Part shown: in pieces, positions 1 through 8,639 of the stretch
Layout of the letters: each line of letters starts with the position of its first letter
Numbering within the stretch: position 1 is the first letter of the stretch
Assembly (NCBI RefSeq): GCF_009939005.1
Contig: NZ_JAACJS010000012.1
Span: 62,001 to 126,000 of the forward strand
Reading direction: 5' to 3'
Origin: Sediminibacterium roseum
GTDB taxonomy: Bacteria; Bacteroidota; Bacteroidia; Chitinophagales; Chitinophagaceae
DNA: 64,000 nt
Translations under genes and position numbers: made by a program
Notes under the pieces: generated by a model
What the model was told of the DNA's origin: nothing
Databases searched by the model: none
The model's input: only the letters and a program-made list of their open reading frames with translations

Positions 1-1
1 T

Positions 2-589
2 GTTTTTTCAGTTGCTGAATACAGCGTAAAGGAAAAGAAGTTCATCAATTCGTATGGCGGTACCTGGCACACCGAGGGCAATAAACTCATCCGCACGATA
101 GAATGGCACTCAAAAGATTCTACCCATGTGGGTGCAAACTTTTACAACGATTTCAGGATCAAAAACAACCAGCTCGATCTTTCCATTCCAAACGAAAAAT
201 GGGAACGGCTAGATAATGGCGGGCCGGGCGCTTTGTCTGGCGTTTGGGTGATCACCGGCAATTATACAAACGACAAAGTTTCCAAACGCGGCAACCCTTT
301 TTACCCGCGCAGAACAATGAAAGTGCTTTCAGGAAAATATTTCCATTGGATCGCTTACAATGTTGCAACCAGGCAGTTCCTCAACGCAGGCGGGGGAACC
401 TATACCACTGCAGATAACAAATACACCGAGAACATCGAATTCTTTACCAAAACACCTGAAAGCATTGGCAAGAGCCTCGTGTTTGATTATTCTTTTGTTG
501 ATGGCGACTGGCGCCACAAAGGACAAAAATCTACCGGCGGCGCAATGGATGAGTGCTGGACAAAGCGCGAAGTGCTGGAGAAAAAATAA
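2..589 (+). CDS. Secreted protein of unknown function, 5' end outside window
   Basis: The reading frame is open from the first bases of the window and ends in TAA at 587-589, so the start lies upstream; an ATG at 128 is internal, because good coding sequence precedes it. The visible 195 residues hold a pattern like GGTWHTEGNKL, then KYFHWIAYN, GGGTYT and YTENIEF. This resembles the repeated lipocalin-like unit of Bacteroidota 'membrane or secreted' proteins (DUF4488-like), which I recall only by pattern. No enzyme motif is visible. The fragment probably carries one complete copy of the unit and part of another. The family assignment is tentative; that it is a real coding region is fairly sure. 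Confidence 0.7.
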   Translation, partial: VFSVAEYSVKEKKFINSYGGTWHTEGNKLIRTIEWHSKDSTHVGANFYNDFRIKNNQLDLSIPNEKWERLDNGGPGALSGVWVITGNYTNDKVSKRGNPFYPRRTMKVLSGKYFHWIAYNVATRQFLNAGGGTYTTADNKYTENIEFFTKTPESIGKSLVFDYSFVDGDWRHKGQKSTGGAMDECWTKREVLEKK

Positions 590-599
590 ATCGGACACG

Positions 600-1769
600 T
601 CATTCCACACCCAGGAAAAGATCCAGGATCGCAGCTGCCGTTCCCGGTAAACTGCGGAATATTTTTTCGCCGGTTTTGTTGGAGAGCAGGATGACGCCCA
701 GGTCTGCCTCGGGATACATTACAATATAGCTTGCAAAGCCGGAGGTGCCGCCGTCTGTCCAGATGCGCGTTTTGTTTTTGGCCGGAGTATAATGATACCA
801 GTTGATGGAAGCACTGTACTTCGTTGGATCGATCCTGTTTTCGGGATAAACGCCCACTACTTTATTGCTAACGGCATCCATCAGGATCGTCTTGCGCATT
901 ACCAGCCTGGTATTGGCGTCGTCCTGCTTCATCAGGAAAGAAAGGTATTTGAGCAGGTCTTCTGTGCAGGAGATCATCCCGCCCGCGCCCCGGTAATACA
1001 GGTTTGCGATGGTACGCACGGGTTTTCCTTTGCCGTCGTGGCCCTGCACCGTAACGGGCTTGTTCCCGGGCACAGGGAACCGCGTATTGTTCATGGCAAG
1101 TGGCTGTGTGATCATGTCGCGGATCAGCTCATCTATCGGCCTGCCATAGATCTTCTCAACGATATGGGCCAGCAACTGCGCACCAACATTGGAGTGGCGC
1201 GGAACCGCCCCGGGGATTGTGTCGGGTTTTACGGTGGCCAACGCTTTGAACAGCGTGTCGATCGTATACTTCGCTATTGTTCTTCCCCTGACCACATCAA
1301 CTGAATCCTCCGGCGCGTTGCGCATCTCCTGCGTGGGTGCGGGGAGATTGTCGGGTAGTCCCGATGTCATGTTGGCAAGATGCAGCAATTGCACGGGATG
1401 ATGGTTGTATTCCAGCCCGGGGAAGGGCTGGTCAAAATATTTACGGATGTCGTCGTCCATGCGTGCCCTGCCTTCATTGACCGCCCTTGCGAGCAACAAT
1501 CCCACAAACGTTTTTGTGATCGAACCGATCTCGTACAGCGAACGCTGCGAAAGCGGCTCGCCGCCATCTTTTTCTGCCTGCCCAAAATTGTAATAATAAG
1601 TCTCGCCCCTGTACAAAATACCAAGGGATAAACCGACACCTTCTTTTTCGCGCAGCAGCTTTTCGCCGAGGCGCCTGATAACGGTATCCCTGGATTGGGG
1701 CAGGGTTTGCGAGCACAATTGCGTTGCCGCCAGCAGAACGCAAATGAGGGTTGCTGAGAGTCTGGTCAT
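600..1769 (-). CDS. Serine hydrolase, class C beta-lactamase/penicillin-binding family
   Basis: A 389-residue exported protein with a signal peptide at the N-terminus (MTRLSATLICVLLAA). The start was set at the ATG at 1769; the frame extends to a GTG at 1832, but that would put 21 residues before the signal peptide. The family SxxK motif is SITK at residues 83-86, and the KTG-like strand is TDGGTSGF at about 338-345. The position of the usual YxN motif reads HSN (192-194), with His in place of the Tyr normally involved in catalysis. The gene is convergent with the partial gene at the window start, 10 bp apart. Substrate is unknown: family members are D-aminopeptidases, esterases or beta-lactamase-like enzymes in the periplasm. 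Confidence 0.88.
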   Translation of the reverse strand: MTRLSATLICVLLAATQLCSQTLPQSRDTVIRRLGEKLLREKEGVGLSLGILYRGETYYYNFGQAEKDGGEPLSQRSLYEIGSITKTFVGLLLARAVNEGRARMDDDIRKYFDQPFPGLEYNHHPVQLLHLANMTSGLPDNLPAPTQEMRNAPEDSVDVVRGRTIAKYTIDTLFKALATVKPDTIPGAVPRHSNVGAQLLAHIVEKIYGRPIDELIRDMITQPLAMNNTRFPVPGNKPVTVQGHDGKGKPVRTIANLYYRGAGGMISCTEDLLKYLSFLMKQDDANTRLVMRKTILMDAVSNKVVGVYPENRIDPTKYSASINWYHYTPAKNKTRIWTDGGTSGFASYIVMYPEADLGVILLSNKTGEKIFRSLPGTAAAILDLFLGVE

Positions 1770-1857
1770 GAAGTGGTAACTCAGTATAGGCAAAAAGGTT
1801 ACGCCGGGGAATAGTTTTTGTATCAGTATCACTGATCTATCATTTAAAACAAATTAT

Positions 1858-2100
1858 ATGAGTCTTAAATTCATCGCAGGACTGGCGCTGGGCGCAATCG
1901 TTGTTCATTTTCTTAATACAGAAGAAGGAAAGGCATTCATCTGCCGTTTAAAAACAGACATTAACAAAGCTGAGGACGGGCTTACCGATCTGGCGGAAGG
2001 GCTTGTTCAGAAAGGCAAAGAGTTCATCAATGGCAAACCCGAAACGGAAGAACTGGAAGCGCCTTTGATCGTGGTGGTGGAGTCGAACCCGGTGGTGTGA
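1858..2100 (+). CDS. Small YtxH-like membrane-anchored protein
   Basis: An 80-residue protein that begins with a single hydrophobic segment (FIAGLALGAIVVHFL, residues 4-18) and continues as a charged, amphipathic helix with many Lys, Glu and Asp, ending in a short Val-rich tail. This matches the general design of YtxH-type proteins, which are linked to general stress in other bacteria; the match is by architecture, not by a diagnostic motif. It is divergent from the serine hydrolase, with about 90 bp between the chosen start codons. The ATG at 1858 follows an A-rich stretch. It may belong with the stress-like genes that follow (DUF4142, DUF892), but they are not in one operon. Confidence 0.65.
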   Translation: MSLKFIAGLALGAIVVHFLNTEEGKAFICRLKTDINKAEDGLTDLAEGLVQKGKEFINGKPETEELEAPLIVVVESNPVV

Positions 2101-2174
2101 TGGTAGAACTGCGTGCTTTGGTGTTGCTACGGCGATAATTGTTCTTCGCTTCCCGGTATCTGGCGCGCAGTTGC

Positions 2175-2426
2175 TTACTTAACCTGGTTTGCCGCTTTCC
2201 TATGCGCGAAACTGATCGATTGCTGGAAAGTGAGCTGCATATCGAGCTCGTTGGCCACTGTGATCAGTTGGTCAACCGTGGGGGAATGATCTCCATTGAG
2301 CATCGATTGTAGTTCCGCCACGGAAATTCCCGTGCGCTCAGCGAGCTCCGACACGGAAATCTGTTTCTCTTCAGCAAGTGTACGCAGAAACCGGCACAAG
2401 CTTACGCGTTGTCTCTCAATGGGCAT
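2175..2426 (-). CDS. XRE-family helix-turn-helix regulator
   Basis: An 83-residue protein made almost wholly of one Cro/C1-type helix-turn-helix domain: residues 10-65 contain ISVSELAERTGIS as the first two helices and VAELQSMLNGDHSPTVDQL as the recognition helix and the following turn. There is no room for a sensor domain, so it would act alone or as a partner of another protein. It reads away from the DUF4142 lipoprotein gene, and the 250 bp between them could hold operators for both, though no clear palindrome was found there. It is monocistronic as far as visible. No toxin-like partner gene is adjacent. Confidence 0.8.
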   Translation of the reverse strand: MPIERQRVSLCRFLRTLAEEKQISVSELAERTGISVAELQSMLNGDHSPTVDQLITVANELDMQLTFQQSISFAHRKAANQVK

Positions 2427-2676
2427 ATCTGGATGTTTTCCTTTCTAAATTAAACCATTCTTCAGAATTGTGCGCTGATCTGTCCATCGTTTTTTAACGG
2501 AATTAAGGGCGGTGTTTTCAACGTATGCGTCTTAAGAATACAACATCCGGGTGCCGCGTTTTTTCTACATATTCCCGGTTCTACCCCGGGAAAGCAAGTG
2601 GCAGATTTTTTTTGCGTTTGGTAATTGTGTGCGTGTTAATCGGCCACAAAAATTTTCTTACCTAAAAGTAAAAACG

Positions 2677-3234
2677 ATGAAAAATATTTTTTTAGCGCTG
2701 TTTATCACAGTTGCCGCGACATCGTGTGGAAACAACAACCCTGACCCCAAGAAAGAAGCGGCAGAAGAAAACAAGGCAAAGTTCGACAGTACAAACCTTG
2801 AAGACGATACAAAATTCGCCGTAGCTGCCGCCGATGGCGGGAGGATGGAGGTGGAGCTGGGCAAAGTGGCCCTTGTGAACGGCTCCTCTAAAACCATCAA
2901 ACAGTTTGCGCAGATGATGATTGATGATCACAGCAAGGCAGGAGAAGAACTGAAGGCACTGGCAACCTCGAAAAACATTACGCTGCCCGCAGCCCTCAGC
3001 AATAAGAACCAGGATGCGTTGAACGACCTTTCCAAAAAGAAGGGCAATGATTTTGACAAAGCCTATGCTTCGTTCATGGTAGACGATCACAAGGAAGACA
3101 TCGATGAATTCAGAAAGCAGGCGGAGAACGGCAAAGATGCTGACCTGAAGAACTGGGCCGCAGGCAAAGTGCCTGTGCTTGAGCACCACCTCATGATGGC
3201 ACGCGCAGCCGATTCAACCTTACGGAAGAAATAA
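2677..3234 (+). CDS. DUF4142 lipoprotein
   Basis: A 185-residue lipoprotein. The ATG at 2677 was chosen because it gives a proper lipoprotein signal (MKNIFLALFITVAATSC, lipid-attached Cys at 17); the frame is open 126 bp further up but that stretch is not signal-like. The mature part is helical and matches the DUF4142 pattern: GRMEVELGKVA, then IKQFAQMMIDDHSKA, and ASFMVDDHKEDIDEFRKQAE, with paired Asp-His motifs (DDH twice) that look like a ferritin-like four-helix bundle. Function is unknown; members often accompany stress genes. It is 45 bp upstream of the DUF892 gene, which also encodes a ferritin-like fold, so the two may be cotranscribed. Confidence 0.85.
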   Translation: MKNIFLALFITVAATSCGNNNPDPKKEAAEENKAKFDSTNLEDDTKFAVAAADGGRMEVELGKVALVNGSSKTIKQFAQMMIDDHSKAGEELKALATSKNITLPAALSNKNQDALNDLSKKKGNDFDKAYASFMVDDHKEDIDEFRKQAENGKDADLKNWAAGKVPVLEHHLMMARAADSTLRKK

Positions 3235-3279
3235 CAGCACAACAGCAGGATAAATTATTATTCAAAACAAAATCAAAAT

Positions 3280-4101
3280 ATGGAAAAGATCAACGATCTG
3301 CACGAACTTCTGAAACACGAGTTGAAAGATTTGTATTCTGCGGAAACACAACTGGTAGACGCCCTGCCTAAAATGGTGGAAGCTGCGAACGATGCGAAAC
3401 TCAAAAAAGCTTTCCGCGACCATCTTGCCGTTACGAAGGAGCATAAAAAACGTCTCGATAAAATACAGGAATTGCTGGGTGAAGAACGCATCAACCCTGA
3501 AAACAAAGGGTTCTTCGCAAAACTATTCAGCAGCGAAGAAGGCGATACACATTGCAAGGCAATGGAAGGGCTTATCAAAGAAGCAGACAGCTTGATGAAG
3601 GAAGACATGTCGCCACAGGTAATGGACGCTGCACTGATCGCTGCCGCACAAAAAGTGGAACATTACGAGATCAGCAGTTACGGAACCGCGCGTGCGTATG
3701 CATTGCAGCTGAATATGCCCGATGTGGCGCAGCTGCTGAAAAGCACACTCGATGAAGAATATTTTGCCGACGACTCGCTCACCAAACTTGCGTTGAACGG
3801 TATCAACGAAGAAGCAGAAGACGATGTGGCGCGAATGATCTCAAAGAAGGCCCAGGATGATGTTCCGGGTGGAGGATCAAAAACACCGGCGACGAAAAGC
3901 ACGGCCGCAAAACAATCACCGCAGAAAAGCAACGCCGTAAAATCCGCACCGAAAAAAACAGCTCCCGCTTCGGCCGGGAAAAAAACGGGCGGAGGGCAGC
4001 CTGCAAAAAAAGCGTCCAACAATCAACCGGCAAAAAAAGCAACCGGCAGCCAGCCCGCGAAAAAAACAGCGAAGAAAAAATCAGCCGGTAAAAGAAAATA
4101 G
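3280..4101 (+). CDS. DUF892 (YciF-like) ferritin-like protein with Lys/Ala/Pro-rich histone-like tail
   Basis: Residues 1-165 match the DUF892/YciF family: LHELLKHELKDLYSAETQL at the start, HKKRLDKIQELLGEE in helix 2, and EHYEISSYGTARAYA in helix 3, giving a four-helix ferritin-like bundle with Glu and His at metal-site positions. Typical members end here at about 160-170 residues. This protein continues with about 85 residues (188-273) rich in Lys, Ala, Pro, Ser and Thr, including three near-repeats of QPAKKA and a terminal KKKSAGKRK. The tail looks like the C-terminal domain of histone H1 and is predicted to be disordered and to bind nucleic acid. The next gene starts on the base after this stop codon, so they form an operon. 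Confidence 0.88.
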   Translation: MEKINDLHELLKHELKDLYSAETQLVDALPKMVEAANDAKLKKAFRDHLAVTKEHKKRLDKIQELLGEERINPENKGFFAKLFSSEEGDTHCKAMEGLIKEADSLMKEDMSPQVMDAALIAAAQKVEHYEISSYGTARAYALQLNMPDVAQLLKSTLDEEYFADDSLTKLALNGINEEAEDDVARMISKKAQDDVPGGGSKTPATKSTAAKQSPQKSNAVKSAPKKTAPASAGKKTGGGQPAKKASNNQPAKKATGSQPAKKTAKKKSAGKRK

Positions 4102-4308
4102 ATGCACGCAGGTTCCAAACAGGAAGAATTGCTGCTGGATGAATTGGCGGCGCTTGACAATCAATTGATCGATATCAACGGCACAAGGTTCAAACCAAGC
4201 GACTGTTACGTAGTAAGTACGGACCCGGTTCGTGTTTCTTTTCACGATCATTGCCCGCAATTGTTGCGCGAAAGGATTGAATCTGTGATCAACCGTTTCA
4301 AAAAATAA
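4102..4308 (+). CDS. Small hypothetical protein, operon with DUF892
   Basis: A 68-residue protein starting at the ATG directly after the DUF892 stop codon and ending 3 bp before the next ATG. It is acidic in its first half (QEELLLDELAALDNQLIDI) and has a central segment GTRFKPSDCYVV that may form two strands, followed by a helix. No family was recognised. The tight spacing on both sides and the absence of a better overlapping frame support it as a real, translationally coupled gene. Confidence 0.68.
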   Translation: MHAGSKQEELLLDELAALDNQLIDINGTRFKPSDCYVVSTDPVRVSFHDHCPQLLRERIESVINRFKK

Positions 4309-4311
4309 AGA

Positions 4312-4929
4312 ATGGATGCCCGAATCGTACCCGTAAATACAGCAGGTAAAGAGAACGACCTGTATTTTTCAAGAGACTGCAACAGCCGCGAAGAAGCGAC
4401 CGCTTGTTTCAAACGCGCGTGTAAACGTTTGGTAAACCCGCCGCTGTGGCATGAGCTCGCGGGAAAGTTTGCGGCGGAGTTTAAACTGTTCAATGCAGCC
4501 GGTAATACGGCGGAGCGACTTGCCGCCGTTGGCGATTTCTTCCAGGTAGATCTACCTGGCCCGGGCCCAAAGGCAGGTGGTGGGTACGATTGGGTGACTG
4601 TTGTTTCCATCGTGGATGAAACAAATGAAAATGCGGAGGAAGAAATGTTCGCTATGAAACTGCAGCCCGCAGCGGATCCTACGGGTTCCGGGAACGGGGT
4701 CGCCCATTTTTTCAGAGAGGGGGCTTCCTCAACTTTTGTGATACAGCGAACAGGGAATCGTGTGTCTGCGTCTTACCATGGGAGAAACGAGTTGCCCAAT
4801 GTAAACACCGACAACGGTTTTGATAAGATCCGCAACACGGTTGTTGCCACTGGTGCCGCACTGGGTTTATCAGAGGCACAATGGTCTGCTTTATGCAAAG
4901 CGCTTTTAGAAGATGAGATAGGAGGGTAA
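4312..4929 (+). CDS. Hypothetical protein, third gene of the DUF892 operon
   Basis: A 205-residue protein with no signal peptide or membrane segment. The first 70 residues contain CFKRACKRLVNPPLWHELAG, followed by a central region with VDLPGPGPKAGGGYDWVTVVSI and a C-terminal region ending in LGLSEAQWSALCKALLEDE, which looks like a helical closing element. I do not recognise the family. Position (3 bp after the previous stop) indicates that it is cotranscribed with the ferritin-like gene. After it there are about 257 bp without a gene; a weak hairpin with a short T run at 5066-5095 may end the transcript. Confidence 0.7.
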   Translation: MDARIVPVNTAGKENDLYFSRDCNSREEATACFKRACKRLVNPPLWHELAGKFAAEFKLFNAAGNTAERLAAVGDFFQVDLPGPGPKAGGGYDWVTVVSIVDETNENAEEEMFAMKLQPAADPTGSGNGVAHFFREGASSTFVIQRTGNRVSASYHGRNELPNVNTDNGFDKIRNTVVATGAALGLSEAQWSALCKALLEDEIGG

Positions 4930-5186
4930 GTGATGCTCCACTATCTGTAGATGCTGAATACGCCTTCTTCCGGACCAAAAACGGTGATCAGGACGTAAAC
5001 GATGGATTCACTTCTCAACGATGCTTGATCCCACGTAGTGAACGACGAATTTTCTCTACACGGAACCGACGCAATAAAACTGCGATGTCGGTTTCTTTCT
5101 ACGAATTGACCGCTTTAATGATGTGAATAGAAAGGTATATGTTTTGTGCTCCAGGTAATAGATACTAACCCATACAAATATAAGTT

Positions 5187-5531
5187 ATGAAAAAGACGGT
5201 CCTGATGATAGACGATGAACTCGATTTCTGCGAAATGGTAAAACTGAGCCTGGCAAGAAACAATGTAACGGTAGACTGTGCAAACTCCCTTAACGAAGGA
5301 ATGCAGCGTTTAAAGATATGGGAGCCTGAGGCGCTGCTGCTCGACAACAACCTGCCCGATGGTCTCGGCTGGACACAGGCCGCATCGTTACAGAAGTTAT
5401 ATCCCAATATGAAGATCATACTGCTCAGTGCTTTTGAAGTGCCGCCTTATGAAACAACCGGGATAGGAATGGAATTTGCGCGCGTATCCAAACCCATTAA
5501 GATGGAAGAGCTGGTGGGATACCTCGCGTAA
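5187..5531 (+). CDS. Single-domain response regulator (receiver only)
   Basis: A 114-residue receiver domain without an output domain. The acidic pair is D9-D10 (MIDDE), the phosphorylated Asp is D53 in LLLDNNLPDG, the switch Ser is S81 (ILLSAFE) and the conserved Lys is K102 in SKPIK. It therefore resembles CheY/Spo0F-like relay proteins. It lies 20 bp upstream of a small lipoprotein gene and about 0.8 kb upstream of the hybrid kinase that has an HPt domain, which could be its phosphate source. That pairing is an inference from position. Confidence 0.88.
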   Translation: MKKTVLMIDDELDFCEMVKLSLARNNVTVDCANSLNEGMQRLKIWEPEALLLDNNLPDGLGWTQAASLQKLYPNMKIILLSAFEVPPYETTGIGMEFARVSKPIKMEELVGYLA

Positions 5532-5550
5532 AACTTTAAAACGAAGTATT

Positions 5551-5739
5551 ATGTTACGGAAAACAATAGCCTGCGCAATGCTGGCCGCATTGATGGCCTG
5601 CAATGGCGGAAAACATGAACCGGTAGTAAACGAGAAAGACACGCTATCCAATCCTGTTAACTATGGCAAGGATGGCGCGCCCGATTCTGTGGCCAATACG
5701 GATACGATGCGGGTTCGGCCGGATTCAGGGCAAAGGTAA
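5551..5739 (+). CDS. Small lipoprotein, hypothetical
   Basis: A 62-residue protein starting at the ATG at 5551, where a lipoprotein signal begins (MLRKTIACAMLAALMAC, with Cys17 as the probable lipid site). The rest is hydrophilic (GGKHEPVVNEKDTL and so on) and short, ending in DSGQR. It is 19 bp after the response regulator stop. The frame is open further upstream, but that part overlaps the regulator gene in another frame. No family was recognised; confidence rests on the clear lipobox and the spacing. Confidence 0.65.
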   Translation: MLRKTIACAMLAALMACNGGKHEPVVNEKDTLSNPVNYGKDGAPDSVANTDTMRVRPDSGQR

Positions 5740-6082
5740 CAGTGGACCGATCGTCGATTGTACCGGGCCGGTAAGTGCTGAGCCCCGTTATGCATTTTTT
5801 AGTTTAACTGGTGTGAATATAATCTTTTACATAGACGACAGGTTTTACCAAGGCAAAGCCACGCCCAGGGAAAACGGTGCCGAGGCCCAGTTCCGTGTCG
5901 AACTTTTGGGGGAGGAACCCTTTGTGGTGTGCCTCTCGGGCAACGGCCACTGGGCCAGCGATGATGACGTAGATGATATCCTGGTACACGCCATAGGCCG
6001 CGAAATTCAGCTTTACAATGCGGGCGATGCAGGCCAACCCGTGCCGAATGGCTATGCTTCCCAGTCGGTTATGAATGATTAG
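5663..6082 (+). pseudogene. Possible decayed or atypically started hypothetical gene
   Basis: An open frame of 139 codons, of which the last 100 or so read like real protein: YAFFSLTGVNIIFYIDDRFYQG, then QFRVELLGEEPFVVCLSG and DDILVHAIGREIQLYNAG. The first part overlaps the small lipoprotein gene in another frame and does not look protein-like. There is no ATG after the end of that gene; a GTG at about 5813 is the only in-frame candidate start. It may be a gene that lost its 5' end, or one with a non-ATG start. Family unknown. Confidence 0.35.
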
Positions 6083-6308
6083 CCTGGTTTCTATCTTCTA
6101 TTTACCACGCAGCTTCAACACTTACAATTTCCATCCCCTACAAACCTCGTAATACGATCTGCTACACTGCAGTTCCCATTCCCTTATTTCCCGGTTGTTG
6201 ATCATACGATCGCAAATTGATCATTGTGGTGAGTTGATTTTACCCCGCACCACTATTGCCTGGGCACCCGTGTATCGTTCTTTTTGTATCAAGGAAAACC
6301 GAACCATT

Positions 6309-8621
6309 ATGAGAACGATCACCCACCTGTTTTCAAGACGTAAAAAACGATACAGCGACGATCACTATATGAAGATGGTAGAGAATGCAGGTGTGGTAAT
6401 GTATACTGCAGATACCACCGGAACCATCAATTTTGTGAACAGCCTTGTGTGTGAACTCACCGGGTTTTCTGCGGAAGAACTGGTTGGCAACCATTTTTCC
6501 ATGCTGCTCGACAGCGAATGCGAAAAGGAAGTGTCCCAGTTCTATTCCGGGCAGTTTCTTCGAGAGATCGTTTCTACCAACCAGGTTTTCATGATCCGTA
6601 CAAAGACCGGCGAGCGGAAATGGGTTGAGCAATTTGCAAAACTCATCATCACCGATGGAACCATCAAGGGGTTCCAGTGTATGGTAAAGGATGTAACGGC
6701 CGAAAAGGAAATACAGGAAGCGCTGGCCGCTTCGGAGCAGCGCCGCAAGGAAAACGAATACAGGCTCACTGCGATTCTTGAAAATACCAGGACACTTATT
6801 TTTATCAAAGACCTCCAGGGCCGTTACATTACGGTAAACAGGCGATTCAGGGAGGTGTTCAACCTCACGGATGAAATGGTGATCGGGAAAACGGACCGCG
6901 ATTTTAATTCAGAAGAACGGGCAGCTCATTACGCACGCATGGACAGCCAGGTCATAGCCGGCGCCGGTCACATCGAGAGCGAGGAACTGGTTGAAACACC
7001 CGGCGGAACCATGCACCTGTTGCTGGCAAAATTTCCTTTACTCGATGAAGATGGCAAACTGTTTGGCATCAGCGGGATCGCAACAGACATCACCGAAAGC
7101 GTGAACAACCGCAGGCAACTGGAGAATGCGCTCAGGGAAACAAAGGAAGCAAAAGAGATCCGCGAACAGTTCCTTGCGGGTATCAGCCACGAGACCCGTA
7201 CACCCCTCAATGGCATCGAGGGCGCGACGCGGCTGCTCGCTGAAACACAGCTCGACCAACAGCAAAAAGAATTGGTATCGATGATCGGTCGCTCTGCAGA
7301 AAGACTCAACACCATGATGCGCGACGTACTCGATTTTGCCGACATTCACAAGGGCACCTGCCCGGTAAGCGATGGAGAAATTGATGTTCAGAAAATTGTG
7401 AGCGAAGTAACGGGCCGTTTTGCAACAACCATCGCGAAGAAGAAGCTCAGCACAAAAATCTACATAGACAAACATGTTCCGCGGCAGCTGAGGGGCGACA
7501 GGCAGCGGCTCCTGCAGATCCTGGGCAACCTGGTCAGCAACGCGGTGAAATTTACGGAGCGCGGCACCATCACGATCGAGGTGCAGGTGGCAAAAGCGGG
7601 CGGGTTGGAATTCGTCGTTACAGATACAGGCATCGGGATAGAACCCGGGAAGGGCGCCGCAATTTTTGAAAGTTTTTCACATGCATGCAAAAACGTAGTC
7701 GTTTCGTATGGAGGTGTAGGATTGGGATTGAGCATTGCCCGCGCATTGGCGCGTTTACAGGGTGGCGACATAACTTTTGAAAGCAAGGTAGGCATCGGTT
7801 CTGCGTTCCGGCTGTACATGCCGTACAAGCTGCCGGCTACCGCGCGCACCGTTGCGGATGGCGATGAGCTTGCCCAAAGGTATTTCCTCGTGGCAGAAGA
7901 CGATGCCATCAACCGCAGGATCATCAGCCTGGTATTACAGCGCGCAGGAGTGAGGGCCGACCTGGTATCGAATGGCAGGGAAGCGCTGGAGATGCTTTGT
8001 AAAAATAAATACGACCTGCTGATCACCGACCTGCATATGCCCGTAATGGACGGCTACGAATTGACCCGCGAAGTACGGTCGCGTTTGCAAAGCACGATCC
8101 CCATTGTTGCTATGACGGCATCGGCACTGGGCGACGACCATGAAAAATGCATACAGGCAGGGATGAACGATTTTCTCCTGAAGCCTTTTGATTTTGATCA
8201 ACTCTATAAAAAACTTTCTTTTTTGTTACCGGCCAGGGAAACTACTGAAAAACTTTTCAGCCTGGATCTGTTGTCGGAGCTGGGCGATGAAGAAAGTGTG
8301 ATGGATGTGATCGCCCTGGTTCTGAACGATGTTCCTGCTGAGCTGGACCGGCTACGGGAACGATCATCGCAAAACGATCTCCAGGGAGTGTGCGCCCAGG
8401 CACATAAACTCAAAGGATCACTGTCGTTGCTCAATACCAGCGCGATCACGTCCTTGCTTATGCAGATAGAAACGGATGCAAGAACCGGGGGGAATGATGT
8501 ACAGGTACAGGCAAACATCCGCGAAGTGAATCGACTTGGCAGGTTGCTGCTGGAACAGCTGTCCGCCGAATACGGCCAATTGAAAAAAAAACGCGTAACC
8601 GACACAGAAATAGCAGCGTAA
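6309..8621 (+). CDS. Hybrid sensor histidine kinase: PAS-PAS-HisKA-HATPase-REC-HPt
   Basis: A 770-residue cytoplasmic kinase with no membrane segment. Using the ATG at 6309, the order is PAS 1 (about 17-132), PAS 2 (147-267), HisKA with the phosphorylated H294 in GISHETRTPLNG, HATPase with N box at N411 (GNLVSNAVKF), G1 DTGIG at 439-443 and G2 GGVGLGLS at 468-475, a receiver with D574 (TDLHMPVMDG) and K625, and an HPt domain with H699 in AHKLKGSL. It is thus a self-contained phosphorelay of the BarA/ArcB type. The frame is open 114 bp further up, but that region lacks homology-like content. A receiver protein follows 18 bp downstream and is probably its partner. Confidence 0.93.
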   Translation: MRTITHLFSRRKKRYSDDHYMKMVENAGVVMYTADTTGTINFVNSLVCELTGFSAEELVGNHFSMLLDSECEKEVSQFYSGQFLREIVSTNQVFMIRTKTGERKWVEQFAKLIITDGTIKGFQCMVKDVTAEKEIQEALAASEQRRKENEYRLTAILENTRTLIFIKDLQGRYITVNRRFREVFNLTDEMVIGKTDRDFNSEERAAHYARMDSQVIAGAGHIESEELVETPGGTMHLLLAKFPLLDEDGKLFGISGIATDITESVNNRRQLENALRETKEAKEIREQFLAGISHETRTPLNGIEGATRLLAETQLDQQQKELVSMIGRSAERLNTMMRDVLDFADIHKGTCPVSDGEIDVQKIVSEVTGRFATTIAKKKLSTKIYIDKHVPRQLRGDRQRLLQILGNLVSNAVKFTERGTITIEVQVAKAGGLEFVVTDTGIGIEPGKGAAIFESFSHACKNVVVSYGGVGLGLSIARALARLQGGDITFESKVGIGSAFRLYMPYKLPATARTVADGDELAQRYFLVAEDDAINRRIISLVLQRAGVRADLVSNGREALEMLCKNKYDLLITDLHMPVMDGYELTREVRSRLQSTIPIVAMTASALGDDHEKCIQAGMNDFLLKPFDFDQLYKKLSFLLPARETTEKLFSLDLLSELGDEESVMDVIALVLNDVPAELDRLRERSSQNDLQGVCAQAHKLKGSLSLLNTSAITSLLMQIETDARTGGNDVQVQANIREVNRLGRLLLEQLSAEYGQLKKKRVTDTEIAA

Positions 8622-8639
8622 ACCACTAAACCCATTGAT

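Noticed and set aside
792..1304. 170-residue frame on the plus strand inside the serine hydrolase gene
   Set aside because: Shadow frame opposite a well-supported gene; composition is rich in His and Cys as typical for antisense frames.
5066..5095. Terminator after the gene at 4312-4929
   Set aside because: The stem needs a 3-base bulge and the T run is short; only mentioned as weak in the gene entry.
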